Shown here: piece by piece, positions 22,591 to 64,000 of the stretch
Numbering within the stretch: the stretch's first letter is position 1
How the letters are laid out: every line of letters begins with the position of its first letter
Assembly: GCF_964340395.1 (NCBI RefSeq)
Contig: NC_135554.1
Coordinates: 10,475,475 to 10,539,474 of the forward strand
Length of the DNA: 64,000 nt
DNA from: Glandiceps talaboti
Lineage: Eukaryota; Hemichordata; Enteropneusta; Spengelidae
Direction: 5' to 3'
Notes under the pieces: model-generated
Told to the model about the DNA's origin: nothing
The model's database searches: none
Seen by the model: the letters and a program-made list of their open reading frames with translations, nothing else
Program-made: the position numbers and the translations under genes

Positions 22591-24014
22591 AATATTTATC
22601 AGGAATACTACTTACTTTGGGTGCATATCAAGTAAATATAATAATTATATTTTTGAATTTTCTCATGTTTATATGGATTTTGGCTAAAGTGCTGAGTAAC
22701 GAATTTAATGAATGGAAATATAGTGCATAGTGTTCACCACTACATATACAAAGTACATGCATAGTGTTCACTTCTACATATACATTGTGCATAGTGTTCA
22801 CCTCTACATATACAAAGTGCATAGTGTTCACCTCTACATATACAAAGTGCATAGTGTTCATCTCTACATATACAAAGTGCATAGTGTTCATCTCTACATA
22901 TACAAAGTGCATAGTGTTCACCTCTACATATACAAAGTGCATAGTGTTCACCTCTACATATACAAAGTGCATAGTGTTCATCTCTACATATACAAAGTGC
23001 ATAGTGTTCATCTCTACATATACAAAGTGCATAGTGTTCACTTCTACATATACAAAGTGCATAGTGTTCACCTCTACATATACAAAGTGCATAGTGTTCA
23101 TCTCTACATATACAAAGTGCATAGTGTTCACCTCTACATAAACAAAGTGTTCACCTCTACACATACAAAGTGCAGTGTTCACTTCTACATATACAAAGTG
23201 CATAGTGTTCATCTCTACATATACAAAGTGCATAGTGTTCATCTCTACATATACAAAGTGCATAGTGTTCACCTCTGCATATACAACGTGCATAGTGTTC
23301 ATCTCTACATATACAAAGTGCATAGTGTTCATCTCTACATATACAAAGTGCATAGTGTTCACTTCTACATATACAAAGTGCATAGTGTTCACCTCTACAT
23401 ATACAAAGTGCATAGTGTTCATCTCTACATATACAAACTGCATAGTGTTCACCTCTACATAAACAAAGTGTTCACCTCTACACATACAAAGTGCAGTGTT
23501 CACTTCTACATATACAAAGTGCATAGTGTTCCTCTCTACATATTCAAAGTGCACAGTGTTCACCTCTACATATACAAAGTGCAGTGTTCACCGCTACATA
23601 TACAAAGTGCATAGTGTTCACCTCTAAATATGAAAAATGCATAGTGTTCACCTCTACATATACAAAGTGCATAGTGTTCATCTCTACATATACAGAGTGC
23701 ATAGTGTTCACCTCTACATATACAAAGTGCATAGTGTTCATCTCTACATATACAAAGCGCATAGCGTTCACTTATACATATACAAAGTGTATAGTGTTCA
23801 CCTCTACATATACAAGTGTATAGTGTTCGTCTCTACATATACAAAGTATATAGTGTTCACCTCTACATTTACAAAGTGTAATGTTCATCTCTATATATAC
23901 AAAGTATATAGTGTTCACCTCTACATTTACAAAGTGTAATGTTCGTCTCTACATATACAAAGTATATAGTGTTCGCCTCTACATATGCAGATACACAAAG
24001 TGTACACATACAAC
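22591..24014. repeat. Minisatellite block 1: unique lead plus 30-bp tandem repeat
   Basis: About 135 bp of non-repeat lead (22591-22727) then about 42 units of a 30-bp repeat (gtgcatagtgttcacctcta plus catatacaaa). Units are multiples of three and lack stops in several frames on both strands, which creates long ORFs on both strands. Confidence 0.95.
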
Positions 24015-25142
24015 AATATTTATCAGGAATACTACTTACTTAGGGTGCATATCAAGCAAATATAATAATTACATTTTTGAATTTTCTCAAGTTTATATGG
24101 ACTTTTGCTAAAGTGCTGAGTAACGAATTTAATGAATGGAAATATAGTGCATAGTGTTCACCTCTACATATACAAAGTACATGCATAGTGTTCACTTCTA
24201 CATATACATTGTGCATAGTGTTCACCTCTACATATACAAAGTGCATAGTGTTCACCTCTACATATACAAAGTGCATAGTGTTCATCTCTACATATACAAA
24301 GTGCATAGTGTTCATCTCTACATATACAAAGTGCATAGTGTTCACCTCTACATATACAAAGTGCATAGTGTTCACCTCTACATATACAAAGTGCATAGTG
24401 TTCACTTCTACATATACAAAGTGCATAGTGTTCACCTCTACATATACAAAGTGCATAGTGTTCATCTCTACATATACAAAGTGCATAGTGTTCATCTCTA
24501 CATATACAAAGTGCATAGTGTTCATCTCTACATATACAAAGTGCATAGTGTTCACCTCTACATATACAAAGTGCATAGCGTTCAACTCTACATATACAAA
24601 GTGCATAGCGTTCCCTTCTACATATACAAAGTGTATAGTGTTCACCTCTACATAAATAAAGTGTTCACCTCTACATATACAAAGTGCATAGTGTTCATCT
24701 CTACATATACAAAGTGCATAGTGTTCACCTCTACATAAATAAAGTGTTCACCTCTACATATACAAAGTGCATAGTGTTCACCTCTACATATACAAAGTGC
24801 ATTGTTCACCTCTACATATGAAAAATGCATAGTGTTCACCTCTACATATACAGTGTATAGTGTTCACCTCTACATATACAAAGTGTAGTGTTCATCTCTG
24901 CCTATAAAAAGTGCATAGTGTTCCTCTCTACATATACAAAGTGTATAGTGTTCACCTCTACATATACAAAGTGTAGTGTTCATCTCTGCCTATAAAAAGT
25001 GCATAGTGTTCCTCTCTACATATACAAAGTGTAGTATTCATCTCTATATATACAAAGTGTATAGTGTTCACCTCTACATATACAAAGTATATGGTGTTCA
25101 CCTCTACAGATACAAAGTGTAGTGTTCATCTCTATATATACA
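24015..25142. repeat. Minisatellite block 2: second copy of lead plus 30-bp repeat
   Basis: Starts with the same lead sequence as 22591 (offset 1,424 bp) and continues with about 33 units that decay toward 25142. It ends about 70 bp from the gene A stop codon, so it may lie in that gene's 3' UTR. Confidence 0.95.
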
Positions 25143-25213
25143 GGCATGTAGTAACTTAGCTTGATATTGGCCATATGGTGTTATTTGTTTTTCTAGTTAA
25201 TCCGAAAACCATG

Positions 25214-61621
<36,408 letters not shown>

Positions 61622-61860
61622 CTGAACACAGAGATACATACATTTCCATTATTAACAATATCTGGTAATAACGCGATGTGTTAATGTATCATCTTACACA
61701 TGACACGGTGAATACATTAACAACACGTACGTGCCCTGTAAGTTCTTAACAATACATGCTTCAAATATAATATAATTTAGTATATACGACGACGATGATG
61801 AAGGATGAAGGAATAACGATCCTCATTGAGGAAATTGAGTTTTACATCTGGTATACATTT

Positions 61861-63091
61861 TTACCTCCCGTAAGGGTACGGGAGTTATTAAAAGGGGAAG
61901 GTGTGTCTGTGTGTGTGTCTGTCTGTCTGTCTGTTTGTCTGTGTCATCATATTCTAAAAATCGGCTGACTCAATTGTAATGAAATTTGGGATATATAATC
62001 TTTAGGGTAATAGCTAGATCTGTTAATGTTTAATTAGATAAATTTGCATATTAATGAAATCAACTAATTACGCAATATCTTAAGACTGCATACTTCAATT
62101 TCAATATAATTTAGTATGTTCGTTCAACATAACAACATATATTTGTCCTATAAAATTCGTTGATGTATTTTACGGCGTTAATGAATGATTTGCATAATTA
62201 AATATTGTTGGTAATTAGGCTATATCTTAAGAATACATACTTCAAATTCAACATAATTTAGTACATACGTTAACCATAAGAAAACACATATGTCCTATCA
62301 AGTTTGTTGATGCACACCGTACAGTGTTAATGAATAATTTGCATAATTAATGATTTTCGGTAATTAGGCTATATCTTAAGAATACATACTTCAATTCCAA
62401 TATAATTCAGTACACACGTTAACCATAACAATCACCTATGTCCTGTAAAGCTTGTTAGTGTGCCTTTCTGTGTTAATGAATAATTTGCATAATTAATGAT
62501 TCTTGGTAATTAGGCTATATGTTACGACTGCATACTTCAATTTCAATACAATGCAGTACATACATTAACCATAACAAATTGTGTATGCCTTATAAAGTTA
62601 GTTGATGTACCTTACATTGTTAATGAATAATTTTCATAATTAATGATTTTCGGTAATTAGGCTATATCTTAAGACTGCATACTTCAATTTCAATACAATT
62701 TAGTACAAACATTAACCACAACAAAGCGGATATGTCGTATAAAATCTTTTATATAGCTTAGTTTTAATGAAAAATTTGCATAATTAATGATTTTAGGTAA
62801 CTAGGTTGTATCTTAAAAATGCAAGCTTCAAATTTCGTATAATATGATACGTACATCAGAATAATACGCACCTGTCCTATGAAGTTTGTTGCTACAACTT
62901 TTCCTTTAATGAGTATTTTGAATAATGAATGATATTCAGTAATTAAGCAGTATCATACACTCTTACATACATTAACCTAAGAAAGCATGCTTGTCCAAAA
63001 AACAAAGCCTGTTACCATAGTTTTTTAGTTTAATGAGTTATTTACATAATTAGTGATTCCCTTACGGGAGGCATTCAGTTTAAATCTGGTA
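61861..63091 (+). repeat. Dispersed element with 146-bp tandem core, most complete copy
   Basis: Starts TTACCTCCCGTAAGGG and ends CCCTTACGGGAGGCATTCAG, so both ends form an inverted repeat (CCTCCCGTAAGGG). Tandem core as in copies 1 and 2. Lies upstream of the first EGF exon. Confidence 0.8.
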
Positions 63092-63103
63092 GTTCTGTCA
63101 CAT

Positions 63104-63679
63104 AGTGTTGAGATTTAAACTGAATACCTCCCATAAGGGCAAAACCATAGATTTTGCCACATTGTTGGAATGCAAAACTATATATAGTTAAAGCTATCAT
63201 ACTTGATGTACCACATAATTGGAAAATTCATTATATGGAACTGTATGAAATTTGAAGCTTGCATAGTTAACATATTGCCTAATTATGAAATAAATCCATT
63301 AATTATGTTAATTAACCATTTAGCTTATAAGTTACATCATCAAGCTTTAAATGACACATGCACTTTACTATCAAGACAAGTACTAAATTATCTGGAAATT
63401 GGACCCTTGCATTCTTAAGATAAAGCCTAATTACTAAAAGTCATTATGCATTACAATTAAAAAGTATACCCACAGGCTTTTGAGGACATGTGTGCTTTGT
63501 TATGGTTGATTTATGTGCCAAATTACAATGAATTTGAAGTTTGCATACAAAATATTTGGTTTAATTAATGTTCATTTGATGTTTACCAAAATCTAATCAG
63601 TTCTTGTAATTAACATACGGAAGATGTGTAGCAAGTTTCATTAGAATCGATTCAGTTGTTTTTGCGATATCGTATTCAC

Positions 63680-63712
<33 letters not shown>

Positions 63713-63720
63713 CCCCACCC
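63104..63720 (-). repeat. Dispersed element, short inverted copy
   Basis: Begins AGATTTAAACTGAATACCTC, the mirror image of the preceding element's end, and finishes in a CAGA microsatellite preceded by the reversed opening phrase. Confidence 0.6.
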
Positions 63721-64000
63721 GTCCCCCACACACAGCAGCATAATATAATCTCCCCTTACTTGACGTAAAAACCATAATTGCTCATCAAACACTTAGATAA
63801 CTATTTGAAAACGTAATAACCCTTAACTATGCAGTTTATTGTGATCAATCGTAACTACTTTGATGTGACAATTACAGGTGTCCTATGCAGGGGTAAGGCA
63901 AATCCTCAAGAGAAAACTTCTCTTTAGCTTTGTACCAATTTGTCCTTTACCTTAGACTATATGAACAACCAGATAACTAGCTGCGAACAGTTTACACCCT
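63721..64000. other. Window end
   Basis: AT-rich; no coding exon seen. The remaining 5' exons of gene A should lie beyond 64000. Confidence 0.5.

Noticed and set aside
22628-24839. Long ORFs on both strands in the 30-bp repeat
   Set aside because: They follow from a stop-free unit whose length is a multiple of three; no gene features outside the repeat.
22728-25142. CRISPR-like array because of the 30-bp period
   Set aside because: Repeats are directly contiguous with no unique spacers, and the genome is animal.
61861-63091. Helitron, because of the hairpin near one end
   Set aside because: The hairpin is not followed by the CTRR end of Helitrons, and the two termini are inverted repeats, which Helitrons lack.

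Overview
This is a window of intron-rich animal genomic DNA, AT-rich and full of microsatellites, MITE-like elements and retrotransposons. The ectodomain type (EGF-like, Ig, FN3), the chromodomain Ty3/gypsy element and the simple-repeat load suggest a marine invertebrate; I cannot name the species from sequence alone. Nothing looks prokaryotic.

The host genes lie on the minus strand. Gene A (about 61621 down to 25214; its 5' end is beyond the window) encodes a receptor-type protein tyrosine phosphatase (RPTP). I placed 35 exons by reading frame, AG/GT borders and phase. They join into one open frame of 1,847 codons ending in TGA. The order is three EGF-like modules, one Ig-like domain, ten FN3 domains, a membrane-proximal region with a furin-like basic site, one transmembrane helix, a juxtamembrane segment, and a single PTP domain. 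That PTP domain is of the membrane-distal D2 kind (HCINGIGRSG, no WPD aspartate); the catalytic D1 is missing. Gene B (18019 down to 1865, 13 exons, 497 codons) encodes most of a catalytically intact D1 ([13 protein letters not shown]) followed by a D2, but the first part of D1 and any ectodomain were not found. An isolated signal-peptide-like exon at 19602-19683 lies between the two genes.

Two young retroelements interrupt these genes on the opposite strand. A complete Ty3/gypsy element (9743-17816) lies in the first recognised intron of gene B. Its 450-bp LTRs appear identical, and it carries gag, pol with a C-terminal chromodomain, and a third ORF for a membrane protein. Gag and pol are joined by a textbook -1 frameshift site. 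A full-length two-ORF LINE (42183-47833) lies in gene A and is flanked by two 1,773-bp direct copies of host DNA. Each copy carries the same 71-nt FN3 exon, so the arrangement looks like an enormous target-site duplication.

Other structure: a two-tier minisatellite (30-bp unit inside a 1,424-bp duplication) at 22591-25142 just after gene A; a family of about 1.2-kb elements with a roughly 146-bp tandem core (at least six copies, all within gene A or just 5' of its first visible exon); several MITE-like inverted-repeat elements; one tRNA-derived SINE; and many long microsatellites that create spurious ORFs. The gene A ectodomain is itself a three-FN3 cassette repeated three times.
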